Below are positions 26,698 to 35,394 of a stretch of 64,000 nt of DNA, piece by piece (position 1 is the first letter of the stretch; each line of letters starts with the position of its first letter). The translations under genes and the position numbers were made by a program. The notes under the pieces were generated by a model that had not been told where the DNA came from, ran no database searches, and was given only the letters and a program-made list of their open reading frames with translations. Source of the stretch: Myceligenerans indicum (lineage in GTDB: Bacteria > Actinomycetota > Actinomycetes > Actinomycetales > Cellulomonadaceae); contig NZ_JABBYC010000001.1 of the NCBI RefSeq assembly GCF_016742955.1, forward strand, positions 186,001 through 250,000. Reading direction: 5' to 3'.

Positions 26698-27977
26698 CAG
26701 AACGTCCCGAGCATGAGGTCGAACACGCCCAGGGCGCCGAGCAGCAGGGGGAACAGTGCCAGGACCGCGAGGAACTCGATCGTGTTCCCCACGCTGCGCC
26801 AGCGGGCCCGCTGCTGCGCGTTCGGCCGCAGAGCCGTGGCGACGAAGCCCGCCACGGCCAGCGCCAGCAGCACGGCCGCCGCGACCAGCGGGTCCCGTTG
26901 CCCGGCGAGGACGACGCCGACCGCGGCCGCCAGTACCACCGCTCCCCACAGGGCGGCCACCTGCGCGGTCAGCGGCATGGGACGTGCCCGGAGGGCGACG
27001 ATCAGCAGCGCGAGACCGGCCACCGTGCGCGTCGTGGCGTCCGGCGTGATCAACAGCACCGGGACGGTGACCGCGATCGTGGTGGCGACGGCCACGGTCG
27101 CCCAGGTCATCGTCTGGTAGGCGGTCGCGAGCGCGGGCACGACGTCGGACCTTTCGTGGGTGCGGCCCTCCAGCGTGTCGTCGTCGAGCCGGTGCACGCC
27201 CGCCGCGCTCAGCGCGAGCGACGGCAGCAGGCCCAGCAGCAGGATCGCGACCAGCGTGACGATGCCCGCCACCGCGTCGGCGGGCACACCCGCGAACCCG
27301 AGCACTACCGCTGGCAAGGTCAAGACCAGCCCGACCAGGGCACCTGTGAGCGGTCCCCGGCTCCGCCCGCCGACCGCGGCCAGCGCGAGCCATCCCACGA
27401 CTGCCGTGACGACAAGCCCGGACGCGCTTCCGGTCAGTTCCTGGCACATCAGACCGACCGCAGGCCCCAGCCCCGCCGCGGCAGCGCCCGTGACCAGCGC
27501 CACCAGGCCCCGCCCCGTCGCCGCTGCGACCAGCAGCACCGTCGCCGACGCGATCAGCGCCAGAGCGAGGGCCGGGCCGGGCGAGTCGAGCGTGGTCACC
27601 AGGCCGGCCGCCGCCACCAGCGCGCCGATGCCCGCTGCGCCCGTTGCATGCCGCGACCGCTTGCCCCAGCGGCCCGGCACGTCCTCACGCACCGCCGTCG
27701 CGACCTCGGTGACGTCCGCGACCTCCGCCGGTGGCGGCGCGTCCGCCGCCCGCACCACGCGCAGCACCTCGCCGTCCGGGACGTCGTGCGCGTCGAGCGT
27801 GACCGCGAGGTCGAGCTGCTCGCCGGTGGGCCGCAGCAGCGCGACGGCGCCGGGCGCCGGTGGCTCCTCGACGAGGTCGAGAAGCCCGGGCAGGAGGACG
27901 GCGAGCTCCTCGTCGGAGGGGAGGACGACGTCGCCGCGGCGCCGGGTGCCGACGACGGTCAGTCGGGTGAACCTCAT
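26697..27977 (-). CDS. eccD: Type VII secretion integral membrane protein EccD
   Basis: A 426-residue channel-core protein. Residues 1-80 form a ubiquitin-like (YukD-type) domain with RFTRLTVVGTRRRGDVVLPS and a following LLDLVEE helix. About eleven hydrophobic helices fill 100-426 (e.g. PALALALIASATVLLVAAAT, GFVATALRP, FLAVLALFPLLLGALGVFDL). ATG 27977 overlaps the stop of the EccB-like gene (ATGA). With EccC it is the only complete type VII core subunit recognisable here. Confidence 0.92.
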   Translation of the reverse strand: MRFTRLTVVGTRRRGDVVLPSDEELAVLLPGLLDLVEEPPAPGAVALLRPTGEQLDLAVTLDAHDVPDGEVLRVVRAADAPPPAEVADVTEVATAVREDVPGRWGKRSRHATGAAGIGALVAAAGLVTTLDSPGPALALALIASATVLLVAAATGRGLVALVTGAAAAGLGPAVGLMCQELTGSASGLVVTAVVGWLALAAVGGRSRGPLTGALVGLVLTLPAVVLGFAGVPADAVAGIVTLVAILLLGLLPSLALSAAGVHRLDDDTLEGRTHERSDVVPALATAYQTMTWATVAVATTIAVTVPVLLITPDATTRTVAGLALLIVALRARPMPLTAQVAALWGAVVLAAAVGVVLAGQRDPLVAAAVLLALAVAGFVATALRPNAQQRARWRSVGNTIEFLAVLALFPLLLGALGVFDLMLGTF

Positions 27978-28270
27978 GGTGTGCTGACTCCGTCGGTGGT
28001 ACCGGTGAGTGGGCCGGAGGCGGGCGAGGCAGGTGCGGGTGAGGTGCCCGTCAAGCTGTCGACCCGAACTTCCAGGTGTGACGTCACGAACGCGAAGCCG
28101 GCGCATCCCGCGCACGCGACCGCGCCCAGCACGACACTTGCGACAAGCCGCATCACGTTGTCCGGCGTCGAGCGCCGCGAACCCAGGTCTCCGTGCAGGA
28201 AGGCTGCGCGCAGGCGTTCGCGGCGGGTTGCCACGGACTCGAGCAGCTGCTTGTCGTGGTCGCGTGCCAT
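27974..28270 (-). CDS. 98-residue EccB-like membrane stub
   Basis: A short single-pass protein. Residues ~16-32 (RRERLRAAFLHGD) followed by a membrane segment (~40-63, VMRLVASVVLGAVACAGCAGFAF) resemble the N-terminus of EccB (Arg-rich helix, ALL/FLHGD, then one membrane helix), but only ~35 Ser/Pro/Thr residues follow instead of the ~400-residue periplasmic domain. Overlaps eccD. Either a reduced EccB functional equivalent or an unrelated small subunit. There is no downstream frame that restores a full EccB. Confidence 0.65.
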   Translation of the reverse strand: MARDHDKQLLESVATRRERLRAAFLHGDLGSRRSTPDNVMRLVASVVLGAVACAGCAGFAFVTSHLEVRVDSLTGTSPAPASPASGPLTGTTDGVSTP

Positions 28271-28349
28271 CAGTGATGCTCCAGGTGCGAGCCGACGTCA
28301 AGGCCCCCTGACAGGTGGTCGCCCTCGACCGTTCGACGAGGTCGGTCCG

Positions 28350-29375
28350 TCATCCGGACACCACCAGGGTGAACGGGCGGCTGCCCAGGTGGACGGTGTC
28401 ACCGGGTCGCGCCGGTGCCGACGCTCCCGGAGGGACCTGCCAGGTTCCCTCGTGAGTGGTCACGCTCGTTCCGTTCGTCGAGCTGCGGTCGGTCACCCAG
28501 CAGATGGCGCCGTCCCACTGCAGATGGGCATGAGTGGTCGAGATCGACGGGTCGAAGTCGCCGAACGGGACCAGGACATCCACCTGTTCGCCAGGATTCG
28601 GCTCGGGGTCGCGGCCGACGAGCACCGTGCCCGAGACATGGATGCGAGCCGCGCCCGAGATGAGGACGGCGCTGGACGCGGGGTGGGCGGGCACCGCCTC
28701 GTGGTGTGTCGACCGCATGTCGTGCCGCGGCGACCGGGCCGGCCGGGGAGGCTGGGCGGGACGTGGCGGAGCGTCCTGGCCCGGTCGAGGAGACGCCGGG
28801 TGGCGTTCCGGCGCGTCCGGTCGAGGAGTGAGGGGGTCGTCCGGGACGAGCGGGTCGCGGACCGTGAGGTCGACGGCATCGAGCTGCTGTCCGGGCCATC
28901 GGCCGGGACCGGGTGCCGTACCGGAGAAGGCGTCGACATACCGCAGCCTGCCGACGACGGCGCCGGGTGTGCGCCCCGAGGCCCGGAACGACCGCAACAG
29001 CAAGGCTCCCGTGACGAGGGCGGTGGTGAAGCCCAGAACGGGTCCGAGCCCCGTCGCGCCCGCAAGGTCGGTGGCGGACCACGACGTCAGGAAAGCGGTC
29101 ACGACGATGGCGGCGTCGACGGCGAGAGCGGCCGACCGCGATCCGAGCGAGGCGGACTCGGTGCCGGTGAGCAGGGTGCCGGACCCCGTGCGGAAGCCGG
29201 TCAGTGGAGCGGCGCAGCGCGGACACGAGTGCCCGCCCTGGCCGAGGCGCGCGCCACATGCGCCGCAGGTCACGGCGTCGAGTCCCCCTGGCACGCGGCC
29301 CCTTCGATCGGTGGGAGACGTCGATCCGGCGGCCGGAGCCCCCGCGACGTCGGAGTGCGGTTGGTATCTTGCCAC
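28350..29375 (-). CDS. FHA-domain membrane protein with zinc ribbon, first gene of the type VII operon
   Basis: A 341-residue protein with a GTG start. It has an N-terminal zinc ribbon (Cys37, Cys40, Cys51, Cys54), two or more hydrophobic segments around 78-130 in an RDD-like region (SLGSRSAALAVDAAIVVTAF), a Pro/Arg-rich linker, and a C-terminal forkhead-associated domain (~255-341) with VLVGRDPEPN, SISTTHAHLQ and RSSTNGTSV. FHA domains bind phosphothreonine, and such proteins recur next to eccC/eccD in minimal actinobacterial type VII loci, where they probably tether or regulate the machine in response to Ser/Thr kinases. Confidence 0.85.
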   Translation of the reverse strand: MARYQPHSDVAGAPAAGSTSPTDRRGRVPGGLDAVTCGACGARLGQGGHSCPRCAAPLTGFRTGSGTLLTGTESASLGSRSAALAVDAAIVVTAFLTSWSATDLAGATGLGPVLGFTTALVTGALLLRSFRASGRTPGAVVGRLRYVDAFSGTAPGPGRWPGQQLDAVDLTVRDPLVPDDPLTPRPDAPERHPASPRPGQDAPPRPAQPPRPARSPRHDMRSTHHEAVPAHPASSAVLISGAARIHVSGTVLVGRDPEPNPGEQVDVLVPFGDFDPSISTTHAHLQWDGAICWVTDRSSTNGTSVTTHEGTWQVPPGASAPARPGDTVHLGSRPFTLVVSG

Positions 29376-29657
29376 GCTTTGTCAGGATCTTAGATACTTC
29401 CCTGGCATTGCTCACTGGTTCGAAATTCACGAACCAATCCCAATGACTATTAGTCCTACTATCGTGGACGTTGCGGGAGAACTGTCGTAGCGTCTCCCTG
29501 GGCCCGGAGGCCAGGGGGACGGCCGGCGCCGACAGCATACGAAGGGCCATGCCGCGCACTCCCTGCCTCATGAGCGAGGCGGCGCCTGAACGCACCGGGT
29601 TCGACGACCAGTGCCCACTCCGCGGACCAGCGACCCCAGAAAGAGGCATCTCCCCCG
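29376..29657. promoter_or_regulatory. Shared control region between the type VII and Tad operons
   Basis: A 282-base divergent intergenic segment with noticeably lower GC than its surroundings around 29385-29470 (runs such as TGACTATTAGTCCTACTATC). It holds a perfect dyad TGGTTCG (29416-29422) / CGAACCA (29430-29436) with a 7-base spacer. TATCTAAGAT on the minus strand just ahead of the FHA gene could be a -10 element. No gene is seen here. Confidence 0.5.
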
Positions 29658-30401
29658 ATGACAGCAACAGCCCCGGCTCCCGGCGCGCGCACCGAACGCG
29701 GCGGTTCAGGAGGTCCTGGAGTCGCGCCTGAGCCGCAGATCGTCCCGGCACCCAAGATGCGCCGCCGTCCGGCGATGATCGCTCTCTCGGTGGCCTGCAT
29801 CTGCGTGGGCGGGCTGGCGAGCGCCTGGGCCTGGACGGCGACGTCGAACACGAACCAGGTGCTCACGGTCCGGGAGACCGTGTACCGCGGTGAGGTCATC
29901 GCCGAGGACGACCTGGTGCCCGTCCGGCTGGGCGTGGATCCGGCCATCCAGGCCTACCCGGCCGAAAGGATCGGTGAGGTGGTGGGAAGAGCGGCGCAGC
30001 TCGACATCGCGGCAGGAAGCGTGGTCACCCCCGGACAGCTCTCGGACGCGGCCGTGCCCGGACCTGGAATGTCCGTGGTCGGCGTGAGCCTGGCCGCGGG
30101 ACTCCTGCCCGCGGACCAGATCACACTGGGCGACAAGGTGCGGGTGGTGACGACGGCGAACGATCCGGCTGCGGGGACCAGCGCCCCCGAGGGCTCCGCG
30201 ACGGCGGTCGACGGTGTCGTCCGCGGGCTGCTGGACGACACGGTCACCGGCAACACCCTCGTCAACGTGGAGGTTTCCGCGGATCAGGCGGTGCGCGTCG
30301 CGTCCGCCGCGGCAGCCGGACACGTGGCACTGGTTCTGGAGTACCAGGCGCCGGCGGGCGCAGGGCCCGCAGGCCAGGGTGAAGCCGGAACGGAGGACTG
30401 A
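29658..30401 (+). CDS. SAF-domain protein, CpaB/RcpC-like (Tad pilus assembly)
   Basis: A 247-residue membrane-anchored protein: Pro-rich cytoplasmic N-terminus, one membrane segment (about 39-60), then a SAF domain (about 65-130) with VYRGEVIAEDDLVPVRLGV and LDIAAGSVVTPGQLSD, and a CpaB-like C-terminal region. CpaB/RcpC proteins assist Flp pilus assembly at the cell surface. First gene of the plus-strand operon, four bases ahead of the CpaE-like gene. Confidence 0.82.
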   Translation: MTATAPAPGARTERGGSGGPGVAPEPQIVPAPKMRRRPAMIALSVACICVGGLASAWAWTATSNTNQVLTVRETVYRGEVIAEDDLVPVRLGVDPAIQAYPAERIGEVVGRAAQLDIAAGSVVTPGQLSDAAVPGPGMSVVGVSLAAGLLPADQITLGDKVRVVTTANDPAAGTSAPEGSATAVDGVVRGLLDDTVTGNTLVNVEVSADQAVRVASAAAAGHVALVLEYQAPAGAGPAGQGEAGTED

Positions 30402-30404
30402 CCG

Positions 30405-31196
30405 ATGGCGCTGATCGCGCTGATGTCGGCCGGAGGCTCGCCAGGCGTCACGACGTCCGCCCTCGGCCTGGCGCTGTCCTGGCCGCGCCCGGTGATCCTC
30501 GTCGATGCCGACCCGACCGGGGCGCGCGCCATCCCCGCCGGCTACCTCAAGGGGGCGCAGCTGCCCACCGACCAGACCGTCGTCGACCTCGCGGTCTCGC
30601 ACCGCCAGGGCACGCTTGCCGAAGACCTGCCGAAGATGCTGACGCCGATCCCCGAGTCGCCCGCGCGGTTGCTGGCCGGCCCGCTGAACCACTACCAGTC
30701 GCGAGCGCTCGACGGTCTCTGGGAGTCGCTGGCCACGGTGTTCAAGTCGCTGGAGCGCACGGGGCAGGACGTGATAGTCGACGCCGGACGCCTGGGCCTG
30801 GAGAGCTTCGCGATGAAGCTCGTCACGCAGGCGGACCAGGCGCTGCTCGCGACGCGGACGAACCTGCCGGCACTCGTCGCGGCCAGCTCATGGGCGCCGA
30901 CACTGCGCGAATCCTTCTCCAGGACCGGCGGGCTCGACAGCCTCGGTGTCCTGGTGATCGGTGAGAAACGGCCGTACCCCAACGGCGAGGTCACCAAGGT
31001 TCTGGGCCGGCCGGTCACGGCATCGCTGGCCTGGGATCCCACCACGGCCGAGGTGTACGCCGAGGGGGCGGGGCGCTCGCGGAAGTTCACCACGGCGCCC
31101 CTGAACAAGTCCTTGCGCGCGGCAGTCCAGAGCATCCAGGCCAGCATCGCCCGCTCGCAGGCAGCCCTCGAGGCCGCCGGAAGGAGCACGCGATGA
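30405..31196 (+). CDS. CpaE/TadZ-like pilus localisation ATPase homologue
   Basis: A 263-residue MinD/ParA-superfamily protein. The P-loop reads SAGGSPGVTTSALGLAL, without the canonical Walker lysine, as in CpaE/TadZ proteins. PVILVDADPTGARA and QDVIVDAGRLGLESF supply the switch and Walker-B-like strands. The last codons overlap the start of the TadA gene (ATGA). In Tad systems this protein positions the pilus at the membrane. It is the third such protein within 11 kb. Confidence 0.8.
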   Translation: MALIALMSAGGSPGVTTSALGLALSWPRPVILVDADPTGARAIPAGYLKGAQLPTDQTVVDLAVSHRQGTLAEDLPKMLTPIPESPARLLAGPLNHYQSRALDGLWESLATVFKSLERTGQDVIVDAGRLGLESFAMKLVTQADQALLATRTNLPALVAASSWAPTLRESFSRTGGLDSLGVLVIGEKRPYPNGEVTKVLGRPVTASLAWDPTTAEVYAEGAGRSRKFTTAPLNKSLRAAVQSIQASIARSQAALEAAGRSTR

Positions 31197-33331
31197 CGGA
31201 TCAACATTCCGGTGCGGAGGCGCGTCACCCCGACGAGCCCGCACATCGGGAGCGGCCCGGCGCACACTCCCTGGCCGGGCGGATACCCGACGAGGAGCGC
31301 AGCTCACCGCAGCGGCCGTCACAGCGGTCCTCGCAGGCGCAGTCCCCGCCGGACCGCCCGCGCAATCCGTGGCAGAGCCCGCAGCAGGCACCCCCGCGGC
31401 GCCCCGACGTGCAGCACCCCGAAGCACGGAATCGGACGTCGGAGCCGCGGCGGCCGTCACCCGCGGACGCTCCGGCGGGCGGTACATCGCGGTTCGTCGA
31501 CCACCTGCGGGAGAGCGGCCACGTCGCCGACGCCGGCCGGATGCCGCCCTCGGTGCCGCCTCCGGGATCGGTTCCGCCTCCGGCCCGGGCGCCTGGGCCG
31601 GCAGACGTGCCACGGCCCGGCACGTCGCATGCTCCGTCGTTGCCGAGCCCCGCTGCCGAGCCCGCCGGGGCTGCTCCGGCAATACCACCGCACCTGCACG
31701 CGTCGCCGGCACCGGCATCACCGGCCTTTGCCCCGCACGACACGGCTTCATGGGCCCCGGATCCGTCCGACCGGGCTGTGCACGGCCCGGCGGCGGCCGT
31801 CCAGGGCCCGGCAGCGCCTGCCGGCGTGCCCCACGGGCCGGACACCCGAGCTCTGGCCTCGATACCCGAGTCGTTCCTGGCCCCGGCCTTTCCCGAGCCC
31901 CCGCCGACGCAAGCGGAGCCGGCTCTGGGGGCGGCCGGACCGGACGGGGCCGCGTCCGCGCCGACCACTGCGTCGGGCGCTCCCGTGGACTGGCAGCAGG
32001 TGGCGATGTTCCGCGCGCAGGCGTCCGAGCGTCTCGTGGAACGCCTCGGAGAAGACCGCGGCAAGGACGTCGCCGCGGACAAGGAGACCGGGCGGAAGAT
32101 CATCCGCACGATCATCGACGACGCGGCCGCCGACCTGCTGCACGACGGTGAGAAGGCCTGGAGCTACGACGAGCAGGAGGCTCTGGAGACGGCCACGTAC
32201 AACGCCTTGTTCGGGCTCGGCCGCCTGCAACCGCTGATCGACGACGAGACCGTCGAGAACATCATCATCAGCGGCGCCGAGAACGTGTGGGTCGAGACGA
32301 CCGACGGGGAACTGATCCGGAAGGACCCCGTCGCGTCGTCCGACAAGGAGCTGCTCGAGGAACTGGCCTTCGTCGCGCAGCGGTCGGAGAGCAACGCGCG
32401 CAACTTCACCTCCGCCCATCCGCGCCTGCACATGCGGCTCGACGGCGGCTCGCGGCTCGCGGCCGCGGCGTGGGTGACGGCACGGCCGTCGGTGGTCATC
32501 CGCCGCCACCGGCTGCGCCGCGTCTCACTGGACGACCTGGTCGCGCGCGACATGCTGAGCGCGAACCAGGCGGGCTTCCTGCGCGCGGCCGTCAAGGCCC
32601 GCAAGTCGATCGTGGTGGCGGGCCCCCAGGGCGCGGGCAAGACCACCCTCGTGCGGGCCCTGTGCGCGGAGATCCCGCGGCACGAGGCGATCGGCACGTT
32701 CGAGACCGAGTTCGAGCTGCACCTGCACGAGCTGCCCGACGTGCACGAGATCGTGCACGCCTGGGAGGCGCGGCCCGGTTCCGGCGAGGTCGGACCGGAC
32801 GGACGGCAGGCCGGCGAGTTCGGCCTCGACGAGGCGCTCTACGACTCGTTCCGGTTCAACCTGTCCCGCCAGATCGTCGGTGAGGTCCGCGGCGCCGAGG
32901 TGTGGGCCATGATCAAGGCGATGGAGTCGGGCGCGGGCTCGATCTCCACCACGCACGCCGCGAACGGCGAGGCTGCGGTGCGCAAGCTCGTCACGTGCGC
33001 GATGGAGGCCGGATCCCACGTCACCCGGGAGCTCGCGACCACCAAGCTGTCCGAGACCATCGACCTGGTGGTCCAGATCTCCCTCCGCACCGGCCAGGAC
33101 CGGCAGGACCCGCGCATCTGGCGCAAGACCCGGAACGTCTCCGAGATCGTCCATGTGGCGCCCGGTGAGGCCGCCAAGGGGTACGCGACCACGCACGTGT
33201 ACCGTTCCGCCCCGCACGGCGGACCGGCCGTCCCGGGCACGCTGCCCGACGAGCTGCGCGAGCTGGAGCACTGGGGCTTCGACCTCACCGGCTTCCTCAC
33301 CGCCGAGGGGCAGGAGGCGGGTGCCCTGTGA
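31193..33331 (+). CDS. tadA: TadA/CpaF secretion ATPase
   Basis: A 712-residue type II/IV secretion ATPase of the CpaF class. The first ~260 residues are a Pro/Ala/Arg-rich disordered extension, unusually long for the family. The ATPase core follows, with YNALFGLGRLQPLIDDETVE, the Walker A GPQGAGKTT at 477-485, acidic and His boxes (FETEFELHLHELPDVHE), and QIVGEVRGAEVWAMIKAMES with SISTTHA. It powers pilin extraction and assembly with TadB/TadC. Coupled to both neighbours by overlaps. Confidence 0.92.
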   Translation: MTDQHSGAEARHPDEPAHRERPGAHSLAGRIPDEERSSPQRPSQRSSQAQSPPDRPRNPWQSPQQAPPRRPDVQHPEARNRTSEPRRPSPADAPAGGTSRFVDHLRESGHVADAGRMPPSVPPPGSVPPPARAPGPADVPRPGTSHAPSLPSPAAEPAGAAPAIPPHLHASPAPASPAFAPHDTASWAPDPSDRAVHGPAAAVQGPAAPAGVPHGPDTRALASIPESFLAPAFPEPPPTQAEPALGAAGPDGAASAPTTASGAPVDWQQVAMFRAQASERLVERLGEDRGKDVAADKETGRKIIRTIIDDAAADLLHDGEKAWSYDEQEALETATYNALFGLGRLQPLIDDETVENIIISGAENVWVETTDGELIRKDPVASSDKELLEELAFVAQRSESNARNFTSAHPRLHMRLDGGSRLAAAAWVTARPSVVIRRHRLRRVSLDDLVARDMLSANQAGFLRAAVKARKSIVVAGPQGAGKTTLVRALCAEIPRHEAIGTFETEFELHLHELPDVHEIVHAWEARPGSGEVGPDGRQAGEFGLDEALYDSFRFNLSRQIVGEVRGAEVWAMIKAMESGAGSISTTHAANGEAAVRKLVTCAMEAGSHVTRELATTKLSETIDLVVQISLRTGQDRQDPRIWRKTRNVSEIVHVAPGEAAKGYATTHVYRSAPHGGPAVPGTLPDELRELEHWGFDLTGFLTAEGQEAGAL

Positions 33332-34203
33332 TCGCGTTGTTCCCGGCACTGGCCGGCGCCCTGGTGGTGGGTGGGGTCGTCGGCGTCGTCGCCGGTCTGC
33401 GGAAGGTGGCCGTGGACGACGGCGCGCCCGCGCGCCGGCGCCGGTCGCGCCTGGTGGCGCGGCTGATGAGACTGGACCGCCGGACACGGGTCTTCGCGGC
33501 TGCGGGGCTCGTGGGCGGCGTCGTCGTCTATCTCTTCACAGGCTGGATCATCGCCCTGGTGCTCGGGCCGATCGCCGGCGTCGGGCTACCGCTGCTCCTG
33601 AACCCCGGCGACGCGGGCAGCACCATCAAGCGCCTGGAGGCCCTCGAGGAGTGGATCCGCAACCTGTCCGGCGTGCTGACGGTGGGTGCGGGGCTGGAAG
33701 AGGCGATCCGGCTCACCCTGAGGTCCGTGCCCGACGAGATCCGGCCGGAGGTGACCACCCTGGTGGCACGCCTGCGAGCGCGGTGGAGCACGGAGGACGC
33801 CTTGCGGGCCTTCGCCGACGACATCGACGACGCCACCGGTGACGTGGTCGCCGCCAGCCTCATCCTCGGCGCACGACGCCGCGGGGCGGGCCTGGTCTCG
33901 GTGCTCGAGTCGACGGCGCGATCGGTGTCTGACGACGTGCGGGCGCGCCGGGAGATCGAGGCCGAGCGCGCCGGCCCGCGAGCGACCGCGCGATGGGTCA
34001 CGATCATCACCGCCGTCGTGCTCGGCGTGCTGACGTTCACGGGCGACTACATCGCGCCGTATGCCTCGCTTCTCGGGCAGATTCTGCTCACGGCCTATCT
34101 CGCTGCCTACGTGGGGCTGCTGGTGATGATGCGCAACATGTCGAAGGGCAAGCCGATGCCCCGGTTCCTCGGTGCCGAGGTGCGGGAGGGGAAGCTCTCA
34201 TGA
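33328..34203 (+). CDS. tadB: TadB-like type II secretion F-domain membrane protein
   Basis: A 291-residue inner-membrane platform protein with a GTG start that overlaps the TadA stop. Hydrophobic segments near 1-25, 55-90, 230-250 and 255-275 flank a cytoplasmic T2SF domain (LEEWIRNLSGVLTVGAGLEE, DATGDVVAASLILGARRRG). Pairs with the downstream TadC-like protein. Confidence 0.88.
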   Translation: MIALFPALAGALVVGGVVGVVAGLRKVAVDDGAPARRRRSRLVARLMRLDRRTRVFAAAGLVGGVVVYLFTGWIIALVLGPIAGVGLPLLLNPGDAGSTIKRLEALEEWIRNLSGVLTVGAGLEEAIRLTLRSVPDEIRPEVTTLVARLRARWSTEDALRAFADDIDDATGDVVAASLILGARRRGAGLVSVLESTARSVSDDVRARREIEAERAGPRATARWVTIITAVVLGVLTFTGDYIAPYASLLGQILLTAYLAAYVGLLVMMRNMSKGKPMPRFLGAEVREGKLS

Positions 34204-35108
34204 CCACCGGACTGCAGATCGCCCTCGTGGGCGGCGCGATCGTGGGCCTGGGGATCGCGCTCCTCGTGGTGCGGCTCGTGCCGAACGCGCCGGACGTGGC
34301 CGACGTGGTGCGGCGGTACTCGCCCGAGGCGGCGCGGGAGCGGGCCGCGATACGCGCCAACCCGGCGGCGAGTGGGATGGTCGAGGGGATGGGGCTGTGG
34401 GCGATGCGGCACTTCCCGGCCTTCGCGCTGGGACGGACGCCGACGAAGGAACTGCTGCTCCTGCGCGTCCCCGTGCATCAGCACTACGGCACCAAGGTGC
34501 TGTACGCACTGGTCGGGCTCGTGCTGCCGCCGTTGCTCGGCTACTTCTTCACCGTGATCGGCCTGCCCGTCCCGTTCGTCGTCCCCGCTGCGGGCTCGCT
34601 CGTGGCGGCCGCCGTCTTCTTCACGTTTCCCGATATCAACGCACGGAGTGACGCGCGCGCGGCGCGGGCGGAGTTCGCCCGGGCGCTCGGCGTCTACATC
34701 GATCTCGTCGCGCTGGAACGCCTCAGCGGCGCCGGGGCGCGGCAGGCGATGGAGAGCGCCGCCGAGGTGGGCGACAGCTGGGTGTACACGCGGATCGCCG
34801 AAGAACTGCAGCGGTCGCGGTGGAGCGGTGTCGCGCCCTGGGACGCGCTGCAGGAACTGTCCGACGAGCTCGGGCTTCCTGAACTCGGCGACCTGGCCGA
34901 CGTGATGCGCATGAGCGGAGAGGGCTCGCAGGTGTACGACAACCTGCGCGCCCGGTCCACGGCGCTGCGCTCGGCGATGCTCAACGGCGAGCGTGCTCTG
35001 GCCAACGCCGCGAGCGAGCGCATCAACATGCCGATGTCGCTGCTCGGTGTGGTGTTCATGGTCATCCTCATCACCCCGGCGCTGCTGCGCGTGATGGCTG
35101 GCACGTGA
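34200..35108 (+). CDS. tadC: TadC-like type II secretion F-domain membrane protein
   Basis: A 302-residue second platform protein. ATG 34200 overlaps the TadB stop. N-terminal membrane segment (GLQIALVGGAIVGLGIALLV), two further segments near 100-145, the T2SF helices (EFARALGVYIDLVALERLSG, LADVMRMSGEGSQVYDNLRA), and a C-terminal membrane helix (MSLLGVVFMVILITPALLRV). Confidence 0.88.
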   Translation: MTTGLQIALVGGAIVGLGIALLVVRLVPNAPDVADVVRRYSPEAARERAAIRANPAASGMVEGMGLWAMRHFPAFALGRTPTKELLLLRVPVHQHYGTKVLYALVGLVLPPLLGYFFTVIGLPVPFVVPAAGSLVAAAVFFTFPDINARSDARAARAEFARALGVYIDLVALERLSGAGARQAMESAAEVGDSWVYTRIAEELQRSRWSGVAPWDALQELSDELGLPELGDLADVMRMSGEGSQVYDNLRARSTALRSAMLNGERALANAASERINMPMSLLGVVFMVILITPALLRVMAGT

Positions 35109-35138
35109 CGTTTTGGGCGCTATTGATGTTTCGTCCGA

Positions 35139-35160
35139 CATAATGTGTCCGGTAGGACAC
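35139..35160 (+). promoter_or_regulatory. Candidate Flp pilin promoter -10 element and leader hairpin
   Basis: CATAAT (35139-35144) resembles a -10 element in a locally AT-richer stretch. It is directly followed by GTGTCC-GGTA-GGACAC (35145-35160), a 6-bp stem with a tetraloop, 21 bases before the pilin ATG. No convincing -35 is visible. Major pilin genes often have their own promoter, so this is plausible but weak. Confidence 0.35.
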
Positions 35161-35181
35161 TGCGATAGAAAGGGCACTTCG

Positions 35182-35394
35182 ATGCACCAAGTCCTCGCCA
35201 CGCTCCACGTGTTCGGTCTCCGGGCCGCGGATCGCGTGCGGGCCCGAGTGGCCGGTGACTCCGAGCGAGGAAACGTCACGATCGAGCAGGTCCTGTGGGC
35301 CGTCGCGGTGACCGTGATCGTCGCGATCGTGGTGGCGGCGGTCAAGAGCTACGTTCAGTCGGAGTCGGCCAAGATCTCGCCGTCGAGCTTCTGA
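35182..35394 (+). CDS. Flp-type major pilin
   Basis: A 70-residue prepilin. Leader of 30 residues ending in Gly30, mature start NVTIE with Glu35 at +5, then a hydrophobic helix (about 36-54) and a very short tail. The length and layout are those of Flp pilins, the filament subunit of Tad pili. AGAAAGGG upstream serves as ribosome binding site. An in-frame GTG/ATG further upstream (from 35113) is less likely. The prepilin peptidase (TadV/CpaA) is not in the window. Confidence 0.88.
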   Translation: MHQVLATLHVFGLRAADRVRARVAGDSERGNVTIEQVLWAVAVTVIVAIVVAAVKSYVQSESAKISPSSF

